Assembly (NCBI GenBank): GCA_937920115.1
Contig: CALGVF010000176.1
Location: forward strand, 1 to 5,184
Direction of reading: 5' to 3'
DNA: 5,184 nucleotides
Origin: an uncultured Clostridia bacterium
Lineage (GTDB): Bacteria; Bacillota; Clostridia; Christensenellales; Borkfalkiaceae
The notes below the pieces were generated by a model. The model was not told where the DNA came from. It worked only from the letters and a program-made list of their open reading frames with translations, and searched no databases. Shown piece by piece: positions 1 through 4,700 of this stretch; the stretch's first letter is position 1, and each line of letters opens with the position of its first letter. The position numbers were made by a program, and so were the translations under genes.

Positions 1-381
1 TGCCGAGAGCGAACCGTCGCTATCAGGCGTTACGGAAAGATAATCGCTTATCTTTTGACTTTTTAACGCTGCATTTGCATCCCATTCGACTTTCCAATCT
101 ACCTGTTGATTACTTGCCGTTGCGGGTTGAATTGTCGCTTTGACGGTATAAGAAGCCAAAGCCAGAGAATCTGCCGCATTCAATTTAACAGGTGAGAATA
201 TCATATTTGCGTTCAGGTTGTTATCTTCAAACGCCAAATCATTGTTTTGAATCGTTGACTTTTCTTCCGTTTTTCCGCAAGAGGCAAATATCGTAAGGAT
301 ACTCGTTATAAGCAGAATAAACGTGATAAGTGTGGCTATATGCCGATTAACGGCATATTCGCCGTGTTTTAAGTTTTGCAT
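1..381 (-). CDS. Ig-like lipoprotein, 3' end beyond the window
   Basis: Partial gene: 127 codons are open from the ATG at 381 to the window edge with no stop. The start follows a GGAGGT ribosome binding site (387-392) five bases upstream. The protein has a 14-residue polar N-terminus, a hydrophobic segment (about 15-34) and a lipobox FASC with Cys35, so it should be a lipid-anchored exported protein. After a polar linker (36-60), residues 65-127 look like the start of a bacterial Ig-like beta domain. This part is clearly paralogous to the 368-aa lipoprotein upstream: VDW is followed about 20 residues later by SDY and then VTPDSDGSL in both. The two are tandem, separated by the 60-aa membrane protein gene and a hairpin. 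Function is unknown; adhesion or surface display is a guess from the domain type. The hydrophobic stretch, lipobox and paralogy make it a real gene with high certainty. Confidence 0.85.
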   Translation of the reverse strand, partial: MQNLKHGEYAVNRHIATLITFILLITSILTIFASCGKTEEKSTIQNNDLAFEDNNLNANMIFSPVKLNAADSLALASYTVKATIQPATASNQQVDWKVEWDANAALKSQKISDYLSVTPDSDGSLSA

Positions 382-411
382 TTAATACCTCCAAAATTTA
401 TTTTTTTAGTT

Positions 412-442
412 GAAAGGGGCTTAAAACAGCCCCTTTCTTTTT
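412..442 (+). terminator. Strong hairpin with T-tract on the plus strand
   Basis: A perfect 10-bp stem, GAAAGGGGCT (412-421) with AGCCCCTTTC (428-437), closes a 6-nt loop and is followed on the plus strand by TTTTT (438-442). That is the form of an intrinsic terminator for plus-strand transcription, yet all surrounding genes are on the minus strand. Read on the minus strand, the hairpin lies between the 60-aa gene and the next lipoprotein gene and is followed by an A-rich stretch rather than U's. It could stop antisense transcripts, or act as an mRNA processing or stabilising structure within the operon. Confidence 0.6.
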
Positions 443-444
443 GG

Positions 445-627
445 CTAAAAATCTATCGTCAACGTATCGACGATTATTTCTTTAACCGGGATTTCGTTAT
501 CCGCAGGAGACCATACTTTCTTGGCAAGGAAGGCAAACGCACCGCTTGCCAGAACGACTACGGACAGCGACATTACCACCGTAATTATGTTGCGAAGAAC
601 ACTTCGCCCTGCCATAGATTTTCTCAT
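445..627 (-). CDS. 60-aa single-span membrane protein
   Basis: Short protein with a basic N-terminus (MRKSMAGRSVLRN), one hydrophobic span at about residues 14-35, then KK and an acidic, beta-like tail ending IIVDTLTIDF. The basic N-terminus and acidic tail predict an N-in/C-out membrane protein or uncleaved signal anchor. It starts six bases after the stop of the 368-aa lipoprotein gene. No convincing ribosome binding site precedes either Met1 or Met5, so translation is probably coupled to the upstream gene. Position between two paralogous lipoprotein genes suggests it works with them at the membrane, but no family is recognised. The reality of the gene rests on the clear transmembrane pattern and tight spacing. 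Confidence 0.65.
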   Translation of the reverse strand: MRKSMAGRSVLRNIITVVMSLSVVVLASGAFAFLAKKVWSPADNEIPVKEIIVDTLTIDF

Positions 628-633
628 AATCTA

Positions 634-1740
634 TTACCAGACAATGGTTCCCGGAGTTACGGTTACGCCGGTTACGGGGATATAATGTCCGCTCGCCGCA
701 AACATAAGCGAGAAATCTTTGGATATATCCTGATAACTTACGTTAGAAGCGTTAAGCATATCCGATTTTACCGTGACGGTTGCAAAAGCCGTGGTAGGAT
801 TAGCCTTTATCCACGAATCCACCGCTACCATGCAAGCGTTCAGAACGTCTTCGGTCAACTTATTTTTTATTGCGGTCGAGTTGTCTTTAGTAAGCATTAA
901 ACCTGCCATGGTAGAGAAATCGTATGCGGTTTTATCTACTGCGGAAGCCGTTCTCATACAATCTTCCCACACGGTTTTGTATTCGGTTGCAAGCAAGGTC
1001 TTTACGCCGTCAACGAAAGCGTCGTTGAACTTGATTTTGCTAGTAATCTTTTCCGTTCCCGCTACCGTATAATCCGAAAATGCGGAAGTATGACCTATGG
1101 TATATGCCGCGCTGTCGCTCGTATTGCCGAGCCCGCCTATTACGATATTGTTAAACGCAACTGACGCGCCGCCTTTTGCAAGATTTGCGGAAGAAATAGC
1201 CGTAACCTTTCTGTTGTAATCGCAGACGATAGTTGCTTTTACAGCCGCATTTGCCCTCGACGTTACAGTGACGACAATCTTTTCGCCGAATGCTTTAATG
1301 TTTTTAACCGTTGCTTTTAGCGAACCGTCGGAATCGGGAGTTACGGTAACGTAATCGCTTACGTTTTTACCGCTTGCCCACGCGGAACTTGCATTCTGAA
1401 ACGCAACGCTCCAATCGACTGCCTTGTTCGTGGCGTTTTCGGGAGTAATCGTTGCCGTTACTTCAAGTTCGCTTTCTTCAATGCTTCCATTAGCGGCAGC
1501 CTTTTTTACCGCCATAAGTTTAATGTTCGGCGTATTGCCTATGTCATAATCCACATCGCCGACGCCGTTTTCATTATCTGCTTCACCGATAATATCGTCG
1601 ATAATCGGCTTATACGCCGACTTTTGCGAAGAATCGTCGTTTTTATTTCCGCAAGCCACAAGTCCGAAAACGCTTCCGACTACGGCTGCGATACAGAGCG
1701 TTCCGCTCATAAGAATTTTGAAAAGTTTATTATTTTTCAT
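634..1740 (-). CDS. Ig-like domain lipoprotein, 368 aa
   Basis: Exported lipoprotein. Residues 1-29 form a type II signal peptide (KNNK basic start, hydrophobic core about 9-28) with lipobox LVAC, Cys30 being the lipidated residue. A low-complexity acidic linker (31-70) is followed by an Ig-like beta domain (about 72-182; TATITP, VDW, VTVTPDSDGS, then alternating hydrophobic strands to VCDY). A second, less typical domain spans about 183-350. The last residues, IPVTGVTVTP then GTIVW, resemble the opening strand of a BIG2-type domain, so the protein either ends in a lone strand or has lost a C-terminal domain. The start has AGAGG eight bases upstream. It lies 32 bp after the 217-aa gene and is followed at once by the 60-aa membrane gene. 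It is paralogous to the lipoprotein at the left edge. The Ig-like fold is common in surface and phage-borne proteins; the actual ligand is unknown. Confidence 0.85.
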   Translation of the reverse strand: MKNNKLFKILMSGTLCIAAVVGSVFGLVACGNKNDDSSQKSAYKPIIDDIIGEADNENGVGDVDYDIGNTPNIKLMAVKKAAANGSIEESELEVTATITPENATNKAVDWSVAFQNASSAWASGKNVSDYVTVTPDSDGSLKATVKNIKAFGEKIVVTVTSRANAAVKATIVCDYNRKVTAISSANLAKGGASVAFNNIVIGGLGNTSDSAAYTIGHTSAFSDYTVAGTEKITSKIKFNDAFVDGVKTLLATEYKTVWEDCMRTASAVDKTAYDFSTMAGLMLTKDNSTAIKNKLTEDVLNACMVAVDSWIKANPTTAFATVTVKSDMLNASNVSYQDISKDFSLMFAASGHYIPVTGVTVTPGTIVW

Positions 1741-1772
1741 TTCGTTTTACCTCTCTTTTTTTATTTTAATAA

Positions 1773-2426
1773 TTACCTCAAAAGCATATCGAGAATGTTT
1801 TTGTCGGAATAACGGAAGGGTTTTACTTTACATTCGTAAACTGTACCGTCATCGTCGTAAGAACGAACCGCATAGGTGTTGCCTTTAATCGTTTTGCCGT
1901 TATCATCCTTCATTTCGTAAGGAATAACGACGAGTTCGGCTTCCATTGCTCCGTCAAATACGATGTCCAACACAACGTAACCGCCCTTATCAGGGGGTAC
2001 GATTGCAACTTTTACGTCTTTGCCGCGAACCGTTCCTCTGATAAAGTAAGAAAAATACTGTTTGCCGTCCATTTCAAAAGTTTCTCTTTCAACCTTGATA
2101 GGGTTTTTAATTTTGTTTTCTGCCATATTAAAATTCTCCTGTAATTTAATTTCTCTGGAAATTCTTTTTGCTTCGGCTTTGGACTTGCCTTCGTCGAGCG
2201 CTTTTTTGTACTTGTACAGTCCGCTATGGTCGCTCTGACATTGCAAATAACCGGAGCGAAGACCTGCCTCGTAGTCGGTAAGTTCTTTACCTTCTTTTTC
2301 TCCGTGCTGATGGACTTTTGCCTTGCGTTCTTCCGCGTAACCTTTAGCGCGTTTTGTAGGCACGCTCCATCTGCGTTCTCTTTTTTCGCCGCCTTTGTTA
2401 GCAGCGGCTTTGCTTTCTTTTGCCAT
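1773..2426 (-). CDS. Two-module hypothetical protein, possible fusion
   Basis: 217 residues, no recognised family. The start at 2426 has AAGGAG seven bases upstream. Module 1 (about 1-95) is highly charged and basic (KGGEKRERRW, then AKGYAEERKAKVH) with a helical part carrying the pattern AGLRSGYLQCQSDH and YKYKKALDEG; nucleic-acid binding would fit but is unproven. Module 2 (101-217) looks like a compact beta-rich domain (FEMDGKQYFSYFIRG, VAIVPPDKGGYVVLDIVFDG, YAVRSYDDDGTVYECKVKP). Module 2 begins at Met101 with its own strong AGGAG nine bases upstream, so the gene looks like two cistrons joined in frame. The linker EIKLQENFN is simply the translated ribosome binding site region. Promoter PA and a leader of about 210 nt precede the gene, and the lipoprotein gene follows 32 bp downstream, so it is probably the first gene of that operon. 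Both the full-length and the 117-aa product may be made. Confidence 0.75.
   Translation of the reverse strand: MAKESKAAANKGGEKRERRWSVPTKRAKGYAEERKAKVHQHGEKEGKELTDYEAGLRSGYLQCQSDHSGLYKYKKALDEGKSKAEAKRISREIKLQENFNMAENKIKNPIKVERETFEMDGKQYFSYFIRGTVRGKDVKVAIVPPDKGGYVVLDIVFDGAMEAELVVIPYEMKDDNGKTIKGNTYAVRSYDDDGTVYECKVKPFRYSDKNILDMLLR
2124..2140 (-). promoter_or_regulatory. Internal ribosome binding site and start (Met101)
   Basis: AGGAG (2136-2140) lies nine bases before an in-frame ATG (2124-2126) inside the 217-aa reading frame. The site is as good as those of the true starts around it, and the following sequence (MAENKIKNP) reads like a natural N-terminus. It would yield a 117-aa protein spanning 1773-2126. 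Confidence 0.6.
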
Positions 2427-2640
2427 TTGTAAACTCCTTATAATTTAGATTTTTTTAATTTGCCCGTGTTGCCGTTAGCACAGCGAATGAAAAAATATTA
2501 AATTGTAAATTTTATAATCTTTACGAGTTTTTGAAACGTTCTGCTTCGTGCGACTTATTGTCGGAAGGCGGCCGCCTTTATCTTTGCAAAAGTCCGCAAG
2601 CAACAGTCGGAAATCTGTTCTCGCTTTCGATTACGCATAC
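2427..2640 (-). other. Untranslated leader of the 217-aa gene
   Basis: About 210 bases lie between the -10 hexamer of promoter PA and the ATG at 2426. The first half is GC-rich with short inverted repeats: a 14-bp perfect palindrome at 2565-2578, CGAC/GTCG at 2551-2563, and gtcggaa twice, 46 bp apart at 2560 and 2606. The second half (2440-2520) is very AT-rich with a TTATAAAAT run that could act as a secondary promoter. I see no gene with a ribosome binding site here. A 27-codon open frame starts at an ATG near the predicted transcript start but lacks one. I recognise no riboswitch family. Confidence 0.4.
2565..2578. repeat. 14-bp perfect GC-rich palindrome
   Basis: AAGGCGGCCGCCTT is a perfect palindrome containing a NotI-type octamer, in otherwise AT-rich sequence. 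In the leader RNA it can only form a 5-bp stem with a GGCC loop, so a protein-binding site or an RNA dimerisation site are both possible. Confidence 0.45.
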
Positions 2641-2705
2641 AGTATAAACCCCGAAAACTCAAAAAGCCAGAACACCCGCGTGAGCAAAAAGGACATCTTT
2701 GTAAC
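2641..2705 (-). promoter_or_regulatory. Promoter module PA (conserved block plus -10)
   Basis: On the minus strand a -10-like TATACT (2641-2646) lies downstream of a 44-bp block (2662-2705) that is shared, with four mismatches, with 4942-4985. The core of the block reads GTCCTTTTTGCTCACGC on one side and GTTCTGG on the other. Distance from block to -10 is identical in both copies, and the bases around the -10 are also alike (GGT, then TATA). No good -35 box is present at 16-18 bp, which suggests an activator-dependent promoter. It should drive the 217-aa gene and the lipoprotein genes, from a transcript start near 2634. Promoter assignment is inference from conservation and position. Confidence 0.55.
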
Positions 2706-2771
2706 TACCCAAAAACGCGATTGTAACTGGGAAAACGGTGGCTTGGAACAGAAATGTAACCACAGCGAAAC
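2701..2771 (-). repeat. Array A: 11-bp-phased G(N)AAC repeats
   Basis: On the plus strand GTAAC occurs at 2701, 2723 and 2756, GGAAC at 2745, GAAAC at 2767 and AAAAC at 2712, all at exact multiples of 11 bp from each other; only the 2734 slot is empty. Several units also carry G at position 8. The first motif sits 55 bp (five units) from the inner edge of the PA -10. Read in the direction of transcription the motif is GTTNC. This looks like a cooperative binding array for a regulator occupying one helix face. Confidence 0.65.
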
Positions 2772-2787
2772 ATGGCAATTTCAGCAT

Positions 2788-2818
2788 AAAAAAAGCAAGG
2801 CGGTTAAGCCTTGCTTTT
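2788..2818 (-). terminator. Intrinsic terminator of the 99-aa/82-aa unit
   Basis: An 11-bp perfect stem, AAAAGCAAGGC (2791-2801) with GCCTTGCTTTT (2808-2818), has a 6-nt loop and is followed on the minus strand by seven T's (2794-2788). It begins three bases after the stop codon of the 82-aa gene. It separates this unit from array A and promoter PA. Confidence 0.9.
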
Positions 2819-2820
2819 CG

Positions 2821-3069
2821 TTAGTTGACGTATCTTCGCGTGTAAGTCGTACACGGAAATCTTTTGCCGTTTTTATTTTTCTTGTCTGCGTAGTACATAT
2901 TGTAAAGCATATCCCTATGCGGCGTTCTTAAATAAAACGTGTCATGGCTGACGAGCATATTATCTTCCGTTAAATGCTCGATCTTTTTTATACTTTGCTT
3001 TACGATATAATGTTTCGTTCTGTAAACGTTATCTGCGCCGATAACAAAATACGGTATTAAATTTTTCAT
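2821..3069 (-). CDS. 82-aa hypothetical protein
   Basis: No family recognised. The protein is basic, soluble, rich in Tyr and His, with no signal peptide or membrane span; its C-terminal third is strongly basic (KKNKNGKR, then YTRRYVN). The start at 3069 has AAGGAGATG upstream, partly overlapping the stop codon of the 99-aa gene, leaving a 15-bp gap. The two are therefore cotranscribed and probably coupled. A strong terminator follows three bases after its stop. Small basic proteins beside sigma-like HTH regulators are typical of mobile elements, which is the only hint to function. Confidence 0.7.
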   Translation of the reverse strand: MKNLIPYFVIGADNVYRTKHYIVKQSIKKIEHLTEDNMLVSHDTFYLRTPHRDMLYNMYYADKKNKNGKRFPCTTYTRRYVN

Positions 3070-3084
3070 GGTTTTTCATCTCCT

Positions 3085-3384
3085 TTATGCTGCTAAATGA
3101 TTTTGGATAAAACGTAACAACTGTTTGTTTAGCCTTGTAACGTGTTCGCGGGCATAACCGAATTCTTCGGCTGCCGATTCCTGTGTTTTGTTTTCTACAT
3201 ACATACAAAAATATAATTCGTAAAGTTTGGGCGGCGCTTGGCAGACTATTTCGTTATATTCGTTTACCGTTTTCAAAACGTTGCTTTCGCCGACTATTTT
3301 TGCCGTCGCGCTCATCTGTTCTTTACGCGAGTAGTAATACCTTATGTTTCGCAAATCTTCTCGGATTGCTTCAAAACTTTTCAT
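3085..3384 (-). CDS. Sigma-70 region 4-like HTH protein, phage type
   Basis: 99 residues. The N-terminal half is a predicted helix with a basic patch (REDLRNIRYYYSRKEQM). The C-terminal part carries a helix-turn-helix of the sigma-70 region 4 kind: YFCMYVENKTQESAAEEFGY leads into AREHVTRLNKQLLRF (about 60-92), where TQESAAEEFGY would be the first helix and turn and REHVTRLNK the recognition helix. It lacks regions 2 and 3 of a true sigma factor. The size and layout resemble small phage or integrative-element transcription regulators (DUF1492/ArpU-like), a resemblance made from memory rather than by search. CAGGAG precedes the start by nine bases but lies inside a predicted hairpin (3392-3428). 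It is the first gene of a two-gene unit with the 82-aa gene. No clear promoter precedes it, so it may depend on read-through past the hairpin at 3429-3492. Confidence 0.7.
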   Translation of the reverse strand: MKSFEAIREDLRNIRYYYSRKEQMSATAKIVGESNVLKTVNEYNEIVCQAPPKLYELYFCMYVENKTQESAAEEFGYAREHVTRLNKQLLRFIQNHLAA

Positions 3385-3391
3385 ATATAAA

Positions 3392-3428
3392 ATGCTCCTG
3401 AAAATTTAGATTTTCCGCTCCGGAGCAT
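3392..3428 (-). promoter_or_regulatory. Hairpin that can mask the ribosome binding site
   Basis: On the minus-strand RNA, AUGCUCC (3428-3422) pairs with GGAGCAU (3398-3392), which contains the ribosome binding site of the 99-aa gene. An inner 6-bp stem, GAAAAU (3415-3410) with AUUUUC (3405-3400), closes a CUAA loop. The 5' arm begins directly after the U-tract of the upstream terminator. If it forms, it would reduce translation of the HTH gene. Confidence 0.5.
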
Positions 3429-3492
3429 AAAAAATGCCCCCGCGCGGTTTGTAAACTTTTTCAAAGGTTTACATTCGGTTCGGGGACATTTT
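3429..3492 (-). terminator. Long two-tier terminator hairpin
   Basis: The outer 12-bp stem pairs AAAATGCCCCCG (3431-3442) with CGGGGACATTTT (3481-3492), one position being G-U. An inner 7-bp stem pairs TGTAAAC (3450-3456) with GTTTACA (3467-3473). On the minus strand six T's follow (3434-3429), as in an intrinsic terminator; on the plus strand there are four T's, so it may work both ways. It lies between the zinc-ribbon gene and the HTH gene. Confidence 0.75.
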
Positions 3493-3602
3493 CTCCTATC
3501 GAATCTTACCTATTCCGACGGGGAACAAGGCTTTATCTTGAACGCTGTTTCAGTTCGACCTCGCTTTGTCGGGATAGACGTTTTCGTTTTTTAATTTAGT
3601 TG
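3493..3602 (-). other. Untranslated stretch, possible structured RNA
   Basis: No gene with a ribosome binding site is visible. With the hairpin next to it, about 170 bases separate the zinc-ribbon stop from the terminator's end. Inverted repeats are present: ACAAGGC (3525-3531) with GCTTTGT (3563-3569, one mismatch), flanked by CCG (3515-3517)/CGG (3570-3572), and GAAC (3540-3543) with GTTC (3553-3556). On the minus strand AGGAG sits just before an ATG in the terminator stem, but that frame closes after six codons. It could be a 3' UTR, a leader or a small RNA ending at the terminator. No known RNA family was recognised. Confidence 0.3.
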
Positions 3603-3800
3603 TTAAAAATTCGTATTTTTGCGTACCGTTTTTATAAAATGCTCGTTCTTTCTGAATTGCTCGAAATACCACGAGCCGCAAAACGGACACTTGCCGACGT
3701 AATCGCCGTCTGCATTAAGTTGTGCCGTAAAATACCTGTGACAGTCCGGACATTCCTTTCTTAGTCCGGCAGAGCCGCGTTTGAAAGTCGTATTTTGCAT
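3603..3800 (-). CDS. 65-aa zinc-ribbon protein
   Basis: Small protein with CPDC (17-20) and CPFC (38-41) separated by 17 residues, the spacing of a four-cysteine zinc ribbon. A basic N-terminus (FKRGSAGLRK) and a basic tail (about 50-61) flank it. Such stand-alone ribbons often bind nucleic acid or a protein partner; no specific family is recognised. The start was chosen at 3800 because AAGGAG lies seven bases upstream; an ATG nine codons earlier (3827) would place that ribosome binding site inside the coding region (WEKRS) and lacks its own. The gene follows the LexA-like gene after a weak terminator, and is followed by the structured untranslated stretch. Confidence 0.75.
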   Translation of the reverse strand: MQNTTFKRGSAGLRKECPDCHRYFTAQLNADGDYVGKCPFCGSWYFEQFRKNEHFIKTVRKNTNF

Positions 3801-3846
3801 ACATATACTCCTTTTTTCCCATAGCACATAAAGATTTGTATTTGAT

Positions 3847-3891
3847 TTACTGCTTGATACGGTCGGGAAATCCGTTATCGCGGTAAATCAT
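3847..3891 (-). other. Possible 14-codon mini-frame
   Basis: Between the LexA-like and zinc-ribbon genes an ATG preceded by ACAGG (eight bases) opens a 14-codon frame, MIYRDNGFPDRIKQ, then TAA. The composition looks protein-like, but it is too short to prove. It may be a tiny peptide, a leader or the relic of a longer gene. Confidence 0.15.
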
Positions 3892-3904
3892 CTTTTGTAC
3901 CTGT

Positions 3905-3933
3905 AAAAAATCGTTGCGGACGGGGCATTCCGC
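3905..3933 (-). terminator. Weak terminator after the LexA-like gene
   Basis: GCGGA (3916-3920) pairs with TCCGC (3929-3933) around an 8-nt loop, followed on the minus strand after a short gap by six T's (3910-3905). It begins 18 bases past the stop codon of the repressor gene. The short stem makes it only moderately convincing. Confidence 0.4.
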
Positions 3934-3950
3934 TCGGATTATTACCAAAA

Positions 3951-4556
3951 TTATTGTAAGTCTTTTATAACCTTGACCGCAACGCCTTGAATGGAAATCG
4001 TTTCATAAAACATATCTTCCATTTTATCGTTTTCAGGGTGCAATCGAATACGTTTATGCCGATTATCGAGATAATAGCGTTTCAAAGTTGCTTCGTTGTC
4101 TATAAGGGCAACTACGATTTGACCTTCTTCGGCTGTTTCCTGTTGCCTTACCACCACTAAATCGCCGTCGGATATGCCTGCGTTTATCATACTGTTGCCT
4201 TTCGCTCGCAGAATAAAAAATTTACCCGAACCTAAATATTCCCGCGAAAGAGTAATATACGATTCGATATTTTCTTCTGCCAATAAAGGTACGCCGCAAG
4301 CAATCTCGCCTACAACGGGGCATTTCGCTTCCGCTTTCAGCCTTGCTATCTTTGCCGTTTGAACTCCGCGAAATCTACTGCTTTTTTCAATCTCGCCACG
4401 TTCTATAAGTTCGGTGATATATCTGCATACGGTAGGCACGCTTATATTCAATTCGTCGGCAATTTCCTTCATCGAAGGCGTTTCGCTTTCTTGAAAATAA
4501 CTGTTGTTAATTATCTCGATTATTCTGTTTAAGACTTCTTCGTTCTTACTGCGCAT
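3951..4556 (-). CDS. lexA: LexA-family self-cleaving transcriptional repressor
   Basis: 201 residues, the usual LexA length. The N-terminal winged HTH covers about 1-65 (PSMKEIADELNISVPTVCRY, 27-46, is the HTH, then ITELIERGEIEKSSRFRG). The C-terminal S24 peptidase-like domain shows every hallmark: cleavage site Cys87-Gly88 in EIACGVP, catalytic Ser122 in AKGNSMINAGISDGDLVVV, and catalytic Lys159 in EATLKRYY. By family knowledge, LexA represses DNA-repair genes until RecA filaments stimulate its self-cleavage. The HTH has diverged from the classical LexA form, so it may be an accessory paralog controlling this element rather than the host SOS master repressor. The ATG at 4556 has GAGG seven bases upstream. 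It has its own consensus promoter with an inverted repeat over the predicted transcript start, consistent with autorepression. No repair gene is adjacent. Confidence 0.85.
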   Translation of the reverse strand: MRSKNEEVLNRIIEIINNSYFQESETPSMKEIADELNISVPTVCRYITELIERGEIEKSSRFRGVQTAKIARLKAEAKCPVVGEIACGVPLLAEENIESYITLSREYLGSGKFFILRAKGNSMINAGISDGDLVVVRQQETAEEGQIVVALIDNEATLKRYYLDNRHKRIRLHPENDKMEDMFYETISIQGVAVKVIKDLQ

Positions 4557-4577
4557 AAAAGAACCTCACAACCTATC

Positions 4578-4593
4578 TGAAACATATATTTCA
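4578..4593. promoter_or_regulatory. Candidate operator over the lexA transcript start
   Basis: TGAAA-CATATA-TTTCA is a 5+5 inverted repeat located 14-29 bases downstream of the -10 box, spanning the early transcribed region. A related GAACTGAAAC lies between the -35 and -10 boxes (4616-4625, minus strand). Neither matches the usual Gram-positive LexA box GAAC-N4-GTTC exactly. Binding by the encoded repressor is inferred from position only. Confidence 0.4.
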
Positions 4594-4606
4594 TTTAAGT
4601 GCCTTT

Positions 4607-4635
4607 ATTATACTCGTTTCAGTTCAGATTGTCAA
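4607..4635 (-). promoter_or_regulatory. Consensus sigma-A promoter of the LexA-like gene
   Basis: On the minus strand TTGACA (4635-4630) is followed after exactly 17 bases by TATAAT (4612-4607), a perfect match to both hexamers and to optimal spacing. The predicted transcript start is near 4600, giving a 5' UTR of about 44 nt. A promoter this strong normally needs tight repression, in line with autorepression. Confidence 0.9.
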
Positions 4636-4670
4636 GGGGTAGTAAGCCCGTTTTCGTGAAATTTTTTAGG

Positions 4671-4688
4671 GTGTACAAATTTATGCAC
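4671..4688. repeat. Imperfect 18-bp palindrome
   Basis: GTGTACAAATTTATGCAC is symmetric at 14 of 18 positions, centred on AAATTT. It lies between the stop of the 62-aa gene and the -35 box of the lexA promoter, 36 bp upstream of the latter. It has the size of a dimeric regulator site, but could be chance in AT-rich DNA. Confidence 0.3.
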
Positions 4689-4700
4689 AGGTCATTTGTT

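Noticed and set aside
376..900. Plus-strand open frame of 174 codons
   Set aside because: It is antisense to the 60-aa gene and to the clear lipoprotein gene, starts in the ribosome binding site region of another gene, has no ribosome binding site and has unnatural composition.
773..1072. Plus-strand open frame of 99 codons; similar frames at 1624-1812, 2226-2432, 3183-3401 and 4174-4362
   Set aside because: All are antisense shadows of well-supported minus-strand genes, without ribosome binding sites.
2662..2705. CRISPR or transposon-end interpretation of the two 44-bp blocks
   Set aside because: There are only two copies, 2.3 kb apart in direct orientation, with no uniform spacers, cas genes, transposase or terminal inverted repeats. 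Direct repeats as element ends cannot be excluded, but the fixed distance to the -10 favours promoters.
2548..2931. Plus-strand open frame of 127 codons
   Set aside because: It crosses the leader, promoter module PA, array A, a strong terminator and the end of the 82-aa gene in antisense. No ribosome binding site.
2442..3414. Shared 12-mer aatttagatttt at 2442-2453 and 3403-3414, both just upstream of gene starts
   Set aside because: It is an AT-rich word of a length expected to repeat by chance in 5 kb.
3801..3827. Upstream ATG extending the zinc-ribbon protein by nine residues
   Set aside because: The extension encodes the ribosome binding site of the downstream ATG and has none of its own.
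3549..4625. Exact 10-mer GAACTGAAAC (minus strand) in both the lexA promoter and the untranslated stretch near 3550
   Set aside because: A repeated 10-mer is expected by chance many times in a window this size; the second copy has no promoter around it.
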